The notes under the pieces were generated by a model. It searched no databases. It saw only the letters and a program-made list of their open reading frames with translations, and was not told the DNA's origin. From Flavobacterium pectinovorum (GTDB lineage Bacteria; Bacteroidota; Bacteroidia; Flavobacteriales; Flavobacteriaceae): a stretch of 64,000 nt of DNA. This document shows, one piece after another, positions 23,008 through 32,203 of the stretch. Numbering within the stretch: the first letter of the stretch is position 1; every line of letters starts with the position of its first letter. The DNA lies in contig NZ_FRBX01000004.1 in NCBI RefSeq assembly GCF_900142715.1, positions 1 to 64,000 on the forward strand, read 5' to 3'. The translations under genes were made by a program, and so were the position numbers.

Positions 23008-24441
23008 ATGAAGAATATTAAAAGCACTCTTGTAATAATAACATTGTTTTTAGGAAGTTTCCAAATCAATGCAAAAATCAAATTGCCGGCATTATTTACC
23101 GACAATATGATCTTGCAGCAAAAATCAAATGCACCAATGTGGGGCTGGGCAGAAAAGAATGGAAATATTTCGATCAAAACTTCATGGAATTCTAAAATCT
23201 ATAAAGCAAAAGCTGATAATTCAGGAAAATGGAAAGTGGAATTACAAACGCCATCATCTGGCGGACCATTTACAATCGAAGTGACAGAAGGAACAGAAAA
23301 AGTCATTGTAAAAAATGTATTAATTGGAGAAGTTTGGTTGTGTTCAGGGCAATCGAACATGGAAATGCCTTTGAAAGGTTTTCAGGGTCAGCCCGTGAAA
23401 AATGGAAACGAAATCATTGTAAGATCAACCAATAAAAATATCCGATTAATTACGGTTCCAAGAGCTACGGTTTTAGAACCTTTAACTGATTTTGAAGGAA
23501 AATGGGAAGTAGCTTCGCCAAAATCAACTTCAAATTTTAGTGCGACGGCCTGGTATTTTGGATCGCTTTTACAGAAAGTTTTAGATGTTCCGGTGGGATT
23601 AATTCATGTTTCGTATGGAGGTTCAAGCATGGAAGCATGGATGAATCAGGAAATGCTGAAAGATTTTGCAAGCGCTAAAATTCCAACCACAAAAGAAGAA
23701 TTGGCAAAAGATCCAAATCGTGTGCCAACAACTTTATTTAACGGAATGCTTTCGCCCGTAATAGGTTACGGAATCAAAGGCTGTATTTGGTATCAGGGAG
23801 AATCGAATTACGAAAGAGCTGGTGAATACAAAGAGCTGATGAAAAAAATGGTAAGCAGTTGGAGAACGTTATGGAAACAAGGTGATTTTCCTTTTTATTA
23901 TGCTCAGATTGCTCCGTTTAATTATGCTCAATTTCATCCAAAAGATTATGTAGAAAAATACAATTCGGCTTATTTGAGAGAAGCACAATTGAAAGCTTCA
24001 AAAGAAATTCCGAATTCGGGAATGGCAGTTTTGATGGATGTTGGTGAAGAAAATAACATTCACCCGATGGATAAAGAAAAAGGAGGAAACCGATTGGCTT
24101 TTCAGGCTTTGGCAAAAACATACGGTATTGAAGGTTTCGAATTTGAGAGTCCGAAATATAAATCGATGGAAGTAAAAGACGGTTCGTTAACGGTCTCTTT
24201 TGATGATGTTGCCAACGGAATTACCTCTTATGATAAAGAAGTTTTAGGTTTTGAATTGGCAGGAGAAGACAAGGTTTTTTATCCTGCAAAAACTATTGTC
24301 AGAAGAAAATCGGTGGTTTTGACTTCGGATAAAGTTTTGAAACCAGTTGCAGTGAGATATTTATGGAAAGATTTTGCAAAAGCTGAATTGTTTAGTGGCG
24401 GAGGTTTGCCGGTTTCGTCTTTTAGGACAGATGAATGGTAA
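23008..24441 (+). CDS. SGNH carbohydrate esterase, sialate O-acetylesterase-like
   Basis: 477 residues with a signal peptide (cleavage near INA-KIKLP). A short N-terminal beta-domain leads to the SASA-type catalytic core: nucleophile S116 in CSGQSNMEMP, GGSSMEAWM, WYQGESNYERAGEY, and catalytic His H352 in NNIHPMDKEKGGNRLA. Enzymes of this fold remove O-acetyl groups from sugars. In a pectin locus the likely targets are acetylated side-chain residues of RG-II or RG-I, not sialic acid. It is periplasmic and co-directional with the GH106 and DUF5703 genes. Confidence 0.85.
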   Translation: MKNIKSTLVIITLFLGSFQINAKIKLPALFTDNMILQQKSNAPMWGWAEKNGNISIKTSWNSKIYKAKADNSGKWKVELQTPSSGGPFTIEVTEGTEKVIVKNVLIGEVWLCSGQSNMEMPLKGFQGQPVKNGNEIIVRSTNKNIRLITVPRATVLEPLTDFEGKWEVASPKSTSNFSATAWYFGSLLQKVLDVPVGLIHVSYGGSSMEAWMNQEMLKDFASAKIPTTKEELAKDPNRVPTTLFNGMLSPVIGYGIKGCIWYQGESNYERAGEYKELMKKMVSSWRTLWKQGDFPFYYAQIAPFNYAQFHPKDYVEKYNSAYLREAQLKASKEIPNSGMAVLMDVGEENNIHPMDKEKGGNRLAFQALAKTYGIEGFEFESPKYKSMEVKDGSLTVSFDDVANGITSYDKEVLGFELAGEDKVFYPAKTIVRRKSVVLTSDKVLKPVAVRYLWKDFAKAELFSGGGLPVSSFRTDEW

Positions 24442-24523
24442 TTTCTGCGAGCTCCTGCAATCCCGAAGCTTTGGGACAAAACCTTGTAGATGTCTGATTG
24501 GAAATACCAGAATCTAAAATAAA

Positions 24524-24552
24524 TACCTACAAGGTTTTAGAAACCTTGCAGG
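24524..24552. repeat. CCTACAAGG hairpin
   Basis: TACCTACAAGGTTT pairs with AAACCTTGCAGG, ending 12 bases before the next start codon. Related hairpins occur at 48593-48669, 58700-58730 and 58866-58897. Confidence 0.5.
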
Positions 24553-24564
24553 AAAACGTAAAAA

Positions 24565-26898
24565 ATGAAAAACACAATTTACATATTCTTTTTCTTCATT
24601 ACACTTTTCGCGAAAGCGCAAATTCCTGTGCTTGAAAATTACAATCAAGTCTGGAATACACAAAGCCATAATTCCTCTGAATCAATGCCTTTAGGCGGCG
24701 GCGATATTGGCATGAATGTTTGGGTAGAAAAAGGCGATTTGTATTTTTATTTTTCCCGAAGCGGAACTTTTGATGAACATAATACACTACTAAAATTAGG
24801 TCGGGTAAAAGTGAGTTTAACGCCAAATCCGTTTAAGGATAATGAAGGTTTTAGACAAGAATTGGTTTTAAAAGACGGTTATGTTTTAGTTGCTCAAAAT
24901 AATACTAAAATCAAACTTTGGGTTGATGTTTTTAAACCCGTGATTCATCTGGATTTAGAAAGTAAGACTCCACTGAAAATGACGGCTTCTTATGAAAGCT
25001 GGCGTCATTTCAATCGTCCTTCAAAAGGAAAAGCAAATAACGCTAATTCATATAAATGGGCACCACAAGGCGAAATTTTCACATTTAAAGATTCAGTTTC
25101 TTTTGAAAATAATGGTGTCAAATTTTATCACAGAAATAGGGAACAAACCGTTTTTGATGTTGCTGTAAAACAACAAAAAATGGAATCGGTAAAAGAGCAA
25201 ATGATGAATCCTTTGGCGAATCTAACTTTTGGAGGATTCATGACGGGAACTAATTTGAAGTCTGACGGAACTTATTCGGGAAAATATCAGGATACCGATT
25301 TTAAAGGTTATTCGCTTTCAAGCATAAAACCATCCAAAAAGCAAGAACTTCAAATTCATTTGTATACGAATCAATCTTCGGAACAATCTTCTTGGGAAAA
25401 CGGTTTGAAAAATCAAATCTCGGACTATAAAATCAACTCCAAAAAAGCAGAAAAAAACACCATCAATTGGTGGAATAATTTCTGGAACCGCAGTTTTATT
25501 TATACTCAAAAAAATAATACTGCTCAAAAAGATTCGGTTTATCAAATCGGAAAAAATTATCAATTGTTTCGATACATGTTGGGTTGCAACGCTTATGGAA
25601 AATATCCAACAAAATTCAACGGTGGATTATTTACCGTTGATCCGGTTTTTACAAATCCAGACTTAAATTTTACGCCTGATTTCAGGAATTGGGGCGGAGG
25701 AACAATGACAGCTCAAAATCAAAGACTGGTTTATTTTCCGATGTTAAAAAGCGGTGATTTTGATATGATGAAATCGCAATTGGATTATTATTTAAGTCTC
25801 CAAAAAAATGCCGAATTGCGTTCTCAGGTTTATTGGAAACACGGCGGAGCAGCTTTTACAGAACAATTGGAAAATTTCGGTTTACCAAATCCTGCCGAAT
25901 ACGAATGGAAACGTCCCGAAGATTACGATCCGGGAATGGAATATAATGCATGGCTGGAATATGAATGGGATACGGTTTTTGAATTCTGCCAAATGATGTT
26001 ACAGCAAAAAGAATTTGCAAAAGAAGATATTCAAAAGTACAATTCATTTATCATAAGTTGTCTTCGTTTTTTTGACGAACATTATCAATATCTAGCGAAA
26101 CAAAGAGGTAGAAAAGCATTGGACGGAAATGGAAAACTGATTTTATTTCCCGGTTCTGGAGCCGAAACGTATAAAATGGCGAATAATTCAAACAGCACAA
26201 TTGCCGCTTTGCAGGTAATTACGGAAAAGCTATTAAACCTTTCCGCGAAACAATTATCTAAAGAAGAGGTGGAGTATTTAAAAGGTTTTCAAACCAGAAT
26301 TCCGCCTTTAAATTTTGGAACAATTGAAAATTATAAAGTCTTAGTTCCTGCAAAATCGTGGGAAAGAGTTAATAATTCTGAAGTTCCGCAATTCTATCCC
26401 ATTTATCCTTGGGGAATTTACGGCATAGGAAAACCAGATTTAGAAACCGCTTTGAATACCTGGAAATATGATACCGATGCCTTAAAATTTAGAAGTCATA
26501 TTGGCTGGAAACAGGACAATATTTTTGCTGCAAGATTAGGTTTAACCGAAGAAGCAGCAAAATACAATCTTTTAAAAATGAGTGATTCCGAGAGAAAATT
26601 TCAGGCATTTTGGGGTCCGGGTTTTGACTGGGTTCCGGATCATAATTGGGGAGGCGCAGGAATGATTGGCATGCAGGAAATGCTTTTGCAGGAAGCGAAT
26701 GGAAAAATTTATCTTTTTCCGGCATGGCCCAAAGACTGGAACGTTCATTTTAAATTACATGCAACTCAAAATACAATTATTGAAGTTGAACTTCAAAACG
26801 GAAACACAAAAATTATAAATGTAAGCCCGAAAGAAAGAGAAAAAGATATTATAAATCTCTTAGGGATTTCGATAGAAGAAAAGAAAAAATTAAACTAA
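24565..26898 (+). CDS. DUF5703-type (alpha/alpha)6 glycosidase-like protein, GH95-related
   Basis: 777 residues with a signal peptide (FFFFITLFAKAQ). The N-terminal beta-sandwich has ESMPLGGGDIGMNVWVEKGDL, reminiscent of the LGNGRLG motif of GH95. A helical barrel domain (about residues 300-700) follows, with CNAYGKYPTKFNGGLF and FRNWGGGTMTAQNQRL, and a short C-terminal beta-domain (LFPAWPKDWNVHFKLHA). This layout fits proteins annotated DUF5703, which have a GH95-like architecture but no activity I can name. The target is probably a terminal alpha-linked sugar of pectin side chains. The next gene follows after 18 bp. Confidence 0.65.
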   Translation: MKNTIYIFFFFITLFAKAQIPVLENYNQVWNTQSHNSSESMPLGGGDIGMNVWVEKGDLYFYFSRSGTFDEHNTLLKLGRVKVSLTPNPFKDNEGFRQELVLKDGYVLVAQNNTKIKLWVDVFKPVIHLDLESKTPLKMTASYESWRHFNRPSKGKANNANSYKWAPQGEIFTFKDSVSFENNGVKFYHRNREQTVFDVAVKQQKMESVKEQMMNPLANLTFGGFMTGTNLKSDGTYSGKYQDTDFKGYSLSSIKPSKKQELQIHLYTNQSSEQSSWENGLKNQISDYKINSKKAEKNTINWWNNFWNRSFIYTQKNNTAQKDSVYQIGKNYQLFRYMLGCNAYGKYPTKFNGGLFTVDPVFTNPDLNFTPDFRNWGGGTMTAQNQRLVYFPMLKSGDFDMMKSQLDYYLSLQKNAELRSQVYWKHGGAAFTEQLENFGLPNPAEYEWKRPEDYDPGMEYNAWLEYEWDTVFEFCQMMLQQKEFAKEDIQKYNSFIISCLRFFDEHYQYLAKQRGRKALDGNGKLILFPGSGAETYKMANNSNSTIAALQVITEKLLNLSAKQLSKEEVEYLKGFQTRIPPLNFGTIENYKVLVPAKSWERVNNSEVPQFYPIYPWGIYGIGKPDLETALNTWKYDTDALKFRSHIGWKQDNIFAARLGLTEEAAKYNLLKMSDSERKFQAFWGPGFDWVPDHNWGGAGMIGMQEMLLQEANGKIYLFPAWPKDWNVHFKLHATQNTIIEVELQNGNTKIINVSPKEREKDIINLLGISIEEKKKLN

Positions 26899-26916
26899 CT
26901 ATTATTACCAACCACA

Positions 26917-29364
26917 ATGATCAAAAAAATAATAAGCGCCGCAGTTTTGTGCATGCTTTTAGCCACAAACGTACAAGCGCAATCCTCTGAAAAACAAATT
27001 GTAAAAGTCGATTTTGATTTTTCGGGAAGAAGAGTTGAAGAAGTAGGCGATCCGAATTACAGTTCATGGCCCATAACAGAACAAACCGAAGCGGAGAAAT
27101 CTTTTAATAATGTAACATTCAAATTAAAAGGAAATTTTTCGTCGAAATGGTTCAAAGTCGGAATGAGCGCACCATTTTACAGTCGGTTAACAAGCGACGG
27201 TTTGGTTACCGATAAAAGTCTGGAACTTACAATCGGCGGATTAAAAACCGGACAACATTCGCTACTGACTTTTCATAATACTTTCGACAAAATCGAAGGA
27301 AAAACATTTGCTCCGATAAAAATTTATGTAGACAATAAATTGGTCGAAACTATAATTCCGACTAACAGAGAAACTTCGACTATTAATTCTGCTACGGCCT
27401 ACATTGAATTTAAGGCTCAGGCGGGAAAAAATGTGGTGATTCGTTTTGAATTAGATTCGAAAGCACCTGATTTAATTCAGCAAATGGTCATCAACGGATT
27501 TGAAATTGATACGCCAAATCTTAAAAAACAAGCACATACTCCAAAACCCGAAAACCGAGACGAACACGTTGTTTTGGGCGATAAATTTTTATTGAGTTGG
27601 AAAGCTTCAGGAGATGCTGTTTCACATCATTTATTTTTCGGAACAGATCAAAAAGCAGTTACAAACGCAACTGAAAAATCACCGGAATTTAAAGGAAAAC
27701 AAACTGATACTAAATTTGCAGTTTCAGATTTATACAGCATGACAACCTATTACTGGCGCGTTGATGAAATTGATGCAAGAGGAAATACAACTTTAGGAAC
27801 CGTTTGGTCATTTAAGCCCGCACAATTAGCTTTTCCGGGTGCAGAAGGTTACGGTCGTTTTGCTGTTGGAGGAAGAGGCGGAAGAGTTGTTGAGGTTACC
27901 AACTTAAATGACAACGGTCCTGGAAGTTTCCGTGCCGCGGTAAATGAAGGAACCGGTCCTAAAACAATTGTTTTTAATGTTTCGGGAAATATAAAACTAG
28001 AAGATCGTTTGGTTGTCAATAATCCGTACATCACAATTGCAGGACAAACGGCGCCGGGTGAAGGAATTACAATTAGCAAAGCACCAGTTGGTTTAACTGG
28101 AAATGATGGAATTATCCGATTTTTGAAAGTGAGAATTGGAAGCGGAAAAACCTACGACGGAATGGGACTTACGGGAGCGAATCACAGTATTATAGATCAC
28201 TGTTCTATCAGCTGGACCATCGACGAATCGTTCAGTTCGCGTAGTGCGCACAATATTACTTTACAGCGAACCTTAATTTCTGAAGCATTGAATGTTGCGG
28301 GACATGACAAATATGAAGCTGGAAAAATGCATGGTTTTGCAGCAACAATTGGCGGTGACATTGGTAGTTTTCATCACAATTTACTGGCTCATAATTACGG
28401 AAGAAACTGGAGTATTGGCGGAGGTTTAAACGGAGACGGATATTATACAGGAAGACTGGATATTAGAAATAATGTGGTTTACAACTGGGGACAAAGAACG
28501 ACTGACGGAGGCGCAAATGAAGTAAATTTTGTAAATAATTATTACAAACCAGGCGCTTCAACTAAATATTTTTATGCTTTGAATGCACAGCATGAAGGTG
28601 TTGGGAAAGGAATGCAGCGTTATTATTTTGATGGAAATATTATGCAGGGTCATTTTGATGAAAAAAATCAGGAAAAAGGCAGAACATCTACCATTTCGCA
28701 TAATGAAATTGTAAAATATGAAACTTTTGTTGATAAGCCATTTTTCGAATCTTATGTAAAAACAGAAACGGCAAAAGGCGCTTACAAAAATGTCCTTTCG
28801 GATGTTGGAGCGAGCGAACCATTTTTTGACAAACACGATAATCGAATTATTGAGGAAACCTTAAAAGGAGCTTTTACTTATAAAGGAAGCAAAAGCGGTT
28901 TAGGCGGAATGATTGATTCTGAAAAAGATTTGGGGGATTTAGGTGAATACACCAGCGAAAAACGTCCAACAGATTGGGATACAGATCATGATGGATTGCC
29001 AAATTGGTGGGAAATGGCAAAAGGTTTAAACGAAAATTCTAAAGCAGACGATTTTACAGATACGAATCTGGATGCGGATAAAGATGGTTTTACTCAACTA
29101 GACGAATATTTAGACTGGATGGCACAACCACATTTCTTTATTAATTCTGGAGAAAAGGCAACACTTTCAGCGGCTGATTATTTTAGAGGATATGAGAACA
29201 AACCGGTTTATACTTTCTCTGATCTTAAAAATGGAAAAGTAGTTTTAAAAGGAAAAGACATTCAGTTTACGGCAATTGAGAAAGGTTTTGCTTCGGTTGT
29301 AATTACTGTTAAAGATGCTGAAGGAGATTCAATGAGTCGTACTATAAATTTCTTTGTAAAATAA
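26917..29364 (+). CDS. PL1-type pectate lyase with N-terminal beta domains and calcium-binding tail
   Basis: 815 residues with a signal peptide (LCMLLATNVQAQ). Residues about 25-200 form a beta-sandwich of unknown type, and about 210-300 a fibronectin-III-like segment ending VWSFKPAQL. Residues about 305-650 are the beta-helix, with the family landmarks AFPGAEGYGR, ITIAGQTAPG, IIDHCSISW and NNVVYNWG. Near the C-terminus, DTDHDGLPNWWE and DADKDGFTQLDEY are thrombospondin-3/EF-like calcium motifs, followed by a small beta-domain. It would cleave homogalacturonan or related uronate stretches by beta-elimination. It is much larger than the PL1 proteins at 37694 and 40273, hence probably a different subfamily. 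Confidence 0.8.
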   Translation: MIKKIISAAVLCMLLATNVQAQSSEKQIVKVDFDFSGRRVEEVGDPNYSSWPITEQTEAEKSFNNVTFKLKGNFSSKWFKVGMSAPFYSRLTSDGLVTDKSLELTIGGLKTGQHSLLTFHNTFDKIEGKTFAPIKIYVDNKLVETIIPTNRETSTINSATAYIEFKAQAGKNVVIRFELDSKAPDLIQQMVINGFEIDTPNLKKQAHTPKPENRDEHVVLGDKFLLSWKASGDAVSHHLFFGTDQKAVTNATEKSPEFKGKQTDTKFAVSDLYSMTTYYWRVDEIDARGNTTLGTVWSFKPAQLAFPGAEGYGRFAVGGRGGRVVEVTNLNDNGPGSFRAAVNEGTGPKTIVFNVSGNIKLEDRLVVNNPYITIAGQTAPGEGITISKAPVGLTGNDGIIRFLKVRIGSGKTYDGMGLTGANHSIIDHCSISWTIDESFSSRSAHNITLQRTLISEALNVAGHDKYEAGKMHGFAATIGGDIGSFHHNLLAHNYGRNWSIGGGLNGDGYYTGRLDIRNNVVYNWGQRTTDGGANEVNFVNNYYKPGASTKYFYALNAQHEGVGKGMQRYYFDGNIMQGHFDEKNQEKGRTSTISHNEIVKYETFVDKPFFESYVKTETAKGAYKNVLSDVGASEPFFDKHDNRIIEETLKGAFTYKGSKSGLGGMIDSEKDLGDLGEYTSEKRPTDWDTDHDGLPNWWEMAKGLNENSKADDFTDTNLDADKDGFTQLDEYLDWMAQPHFFINSGEKATLSAADYFRGYENKPVYTFSDLKNGKVVLKGKDIQFTAIEKGFASVVITVKDAEGDSMSRTINFFVK

Positions 29365-29368
29365 AAAA

Positions 29369-29545
29369 TGGCACGCGGATGACACGGATTTAAACGGATT
29401 GCCGCAGATTTTAAATATAATAATGCAATTCAATAATCTGCTTAAATCTTTTTAATCTGCTTGAAAAAATAAATTCTCACGCAGATTTGGCAGATCAAGC
29501 AGATAAAAATCCGTTTAAATCCGTGTCATCCGCGTGCTAATTCTC
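29369..29545. repeat. Intergenic inverted repeat (GCACGCGGATGACACGG family)
   Basis: The left arm GGCACGCGGATGACACGGAT and the right arm ATCCGTGTCATCCGCGTGC are nearly perfect inverses. Inner AATCTGCTT/AAGCAGATT copies lie between them. It fills most of the 248-bp spacer between the PL1 and GH127 genes. Confidence 0.6.
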
Positions 29546-29612
29546 ATGCAGATTTAGCCAGACAGATAAAAAAAATCCGCGTTCCAAATCATCACAATAC
29601 AAAATCATCAAA

Positions 29613-31631
29613 ATGAAAAAGAATATCATCATATCAATGTTTTTAATTTCAACTTCATTCTTTGCTCAGAATAAAGGTTTGGTTGCCAATTCAAACAGTC
29701 CGTATTCTAAATTGCAAAGTGTGAGTCTAGAAGATGTAAAATGGACAGACGGTTTTTGGAAAGAACAATTTGATGTTGAAACCAAAAACACGTTACCTTA
29801 TATGTGGGATTTGTATCATAACGATTCGATTTCGCACGCTTATAAAAATTTTGAAATTGCAGCTGGAGAAAGCAAAGGAACTTTTAAAGGACCTTCTTTT
29901 CATGACGGTGATTTCTATAAAATTTTTGAAGGCATGGCGGCAACTTACGCTGTAACCAAAGACAAGAAGTTAGATGCGGAAATGGATAAAGCCATTGCGC
30001 TTTTTGCGAAAGTACAGCGCAAAGACGGTTATATTCATACTCCGGTTTTAATTGATGAACGCTGGGGAACTTTGGGTCCGGAAGAAGTAAAAAAGCAATT
30101 GGGTTTTGAGAAATACAATATGGGGCATTTAATGACTGCAGCTTGTATTCATTATCGCGCTACCGGAAAAACTAACTTCTTGGATATTGCAAAAGGCGTT
30201 GCAGATTATTTATATGATTTCTACAAAAAAGCTTCACCAGAATTGGCGCGAAATGCCATTTGTCCTTCACATTATATGGGAATTGTCGAAATGTATCGCA
30301 CAACAAAGAATCCCAAATATCTCGAATTGGCGAATAATCTAATTGATATTCGCGGAACCACAAATGACGGAACCGATGATAATCAGGACAGGATTCCGTT
30401 TAGACAGCAAACCACCGCAATGGGTCACGCCGTAAGGGCAAATTATCTTTATGCTGGCGTTGCAGATTTGTATGCAGAAACCGGAGAAAAGAAATTATTA
30501 GACAATCTGGAATCAATTTGGGATGATGTAATCTATAGAAAAATGTACATTACCGGAGCTTGCGGGGCTTTGTATGATGGTGTTTCTCCAGACGGAACAT
30601 CTTATAATCCTACCGATGTGCAGAAAATTCATCAGGCTTACGGCAGACCTTTTCAGTTGCCAAATGCTACGGCTCACACAGAAACCTGCGCCAATATTGG
30701 AAATGTTTTATGGAATTGGAGAATGCTTCAAATTACGGGCGATGCTAAATATGCAGATATTGTAGAGTTGGCACTTTATAATAGTGTTTTATCAGGAATG
30801 AGTTTAGAAGGAACAAAATTCTGTTATAATAATCCGTTGAATGTTTCTAAAGATTTGCCTTTTAAACAAAGGTGGAGCAAAGAGCGTGAAGGGTATATTG
30901 CGCTTTCTAACTGTTGCGCACCAAATGTGACCAGAACTATTGCTGAGGTTAGTAATTATGCTTATAGTTTTTCAAAAGAAGGATTGTATGTGAATTTATA
31001 CGGAAGTAATTCTTTAAAAACAACTTTGCCAAACGGCGAGAAAATAGAAATAGAACAGCAAACGAATTATCCGTGGGATGGAAAAATTACGTTGAAAATT
31101 GTAAAAGCACCAAATTCAGCATATGATTTTTTATTGAGAATTCCGGGTTGGAGTCAAAATGCCGAAATTTCAATAAATAATAAAAAAATCAATACTGCGG
31201 TTGTTTCGGGAACTTATTCTAAAATAAATCAGAAATGGAAAAAAGGAGATATTATCGAATTGAATATTCCAATGCCAGTTGAATTAATGCAGGCAAATCC
31301 GCTGGTGGAAGAAATAAAAAATCAAATTGCCGTAAAAAGAGGCCCAATTGTTTATTGTTTAGAGTCAAATCAGCTTCCTGCAAATACAAGTATTAATGAG
31401 GTTGTTTTAAATGCTAATTCTCAATTTACAACAAGTTTTATAGAATTAAACAATAGAAAATTGCTTACTATAAACGCAACTTCATTTACAGATCAGAATC
31501 CGGATTGGAATAAAAAGCTTTATCAGCCTTTATCTTCAAAAAAAACTAAGGAATATAACTTAAAATTGATTCCATATTTTGCGTGGGGAAATGACGGGAA
31601 AGGTGAAATGACGGTTTGGCTGCCATATTAA
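29613..31631 (+). CDS. GH127 family beta-L-arabinofuranosidase-like enzyme (DUF1680), secreted
   Basis: 672 residues with a signal peptide (FLISTSFFAQ). The (alpha/alpha)6 barrel carries the complete zinc-cysteine active site of GH127: E357 and C359 in ETCANIGN, and the pair C434-C435 in SNCCAPN. This matches the E-x-C ... C-C spacing of the Bifidobacterium enzyme HypBA1, where a Cys is the nucleophile. C-terminal beta-domains follow (about residues 450-672). In pectin the likely substrate is beta-L-arabinofuranose capping RG-II chains; GH127 members with other specificities exist. It is the last gene of unit B. Confidence 0.85.
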   Translation: MKKNIIISMFLISTSFFAQNKGLVANSNSPYSKLQSVSLEDVKWTDGFWKEQFDVETKNTLPYMWDLYHNDSISHAYKNFEIAAGESKGTFKGPSFHDGDFYKIFEGMAATYAVTKDKKLDAEMDKAIALFAKVQRKDGYIHTPVLIDERWGTLGPEEVKKQLGFEKYNMGHLMTAACIHYRATGKTNFLDIAKGVADYLYDFYKKASPELARNAICPSHYMGIVEMYRTTKNPKYLELANNLIDIRGTTNDGTDDNQDRIPFRQQTTAMGHAVRANYLYAGVADLYAETGEKKLLDNLESIWDDVIYRKMYITGACGALYDGVSPDGTSYNPTDVQKIHQAYGRPFQLPNATAHTETCANIGNVLWNWRMLQITGDAKYADIVELALYNSVLSGMSLEGTKFCYNNPLNVSKDLPFKQRWSKEREGYIALSNCCAPNVTRTIAEVSNYAYSFSKEGLYVNLYGSNSLKTTLPNGEKIEIEQQTNYPWDGKITLKIVKAPNSAYDFLLRIPGWSQNAEISINNKKINTAVVSGTYSKINQKWKKGDIIELNIPMPVELMQANPLVEEIKNQIAVKRGPIVYCLESNQLPANTSINEVVLNANSQFTTSFIELNNRKLLTINATSFTDQNPDWNKKLYQPLSSKKTKEYNLKLIPYFAWGNDGKGEMTVWLPY

Positions 31632-31906
31632 AAGTTTATATTAAACGATTACAAAATGCTATTAATAAGAATTTACGTTTAAAAGTTAAAAAAGCTTGAT
31701 AAACTTCAATAAAAATTAACATTTAGTGTTATACTAGCTGTTTTTTAATTTCTGTAGGGTTTTTATTCAGATTTGTATTGTTTATTTTAATTCTTTCTTA
31801 TAAAAATATTAAATGTAACGCACTTAAAGTCAGCGACAGATGAACTGATTTTTAATGAATAAATAGCTTACAATTAATTTTGCTGATTATTTTTCGGTTT
31901 TTTACT

Positions 31907-31947
31907 CAAAAAGGGTTTGGATATTTAATAATGTTCAAACCTTTTTC
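31907..31947 (+). terminator. Terminator-like hairpin upstream of the susC promoter
   Basis: AAAAAGGGTTTG pairs with CAAACCTTTTT (one bulged G) across a 16-nt loop and is followed by CTTGTTTTTTCC. It lies about 275 bp after the GH127 stop and before operator site C, separating units B and C. The rest of the 572-bp gap 31632-32203 is A+T-rich without a visible gene. Confidence 0.5.
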
Positions 31948-32035
31948 TTGTTTTTTCCTTTACGTACATTTTTTCTTTCTTTTTTTTATTAATATTGTTT
32001 TTTTAGGTAGTTTTTTTTCAGATAATACTATTGAA

Positions 32036-32081
32036 ACAGGATAGCACAGGACACTTGTAATACGCAATCGTTATATTTTTG
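32036..32081 (+). promoter_or_regulatory. PUL operator/promoter site C (susC promoter)
   Basis: ACAGGA (32036-32041) / ACAGGA (32046-32051), both perfect, then 22 bp, then TATTTTTG (32074-32081), an exact TAnnTTTG match. It is the best-conserved of the four sites and sits before the transporter genes. It predicts a leader of about 115 nt before the ATG at 32204. Confidence 0.75.
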
Positions 32082-32203
32082 GATCACAAATAAATAAATG
32101 TATTTTTAACATTTAACCTTTTAATGTTAAAACAATCAAAATACAATATTTCTTTTATTTGAAAAACTGACTAAACTAATAACCTAACCAAAACAAAACA
32201 TTT

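Noticed and set aside
32082..32203. Possible riboswitch in the susC leader
   Set aside because: The ~115-nt leader is A+T-rich and I saw no conserved aptamer core or terminator/antiterminator pair.
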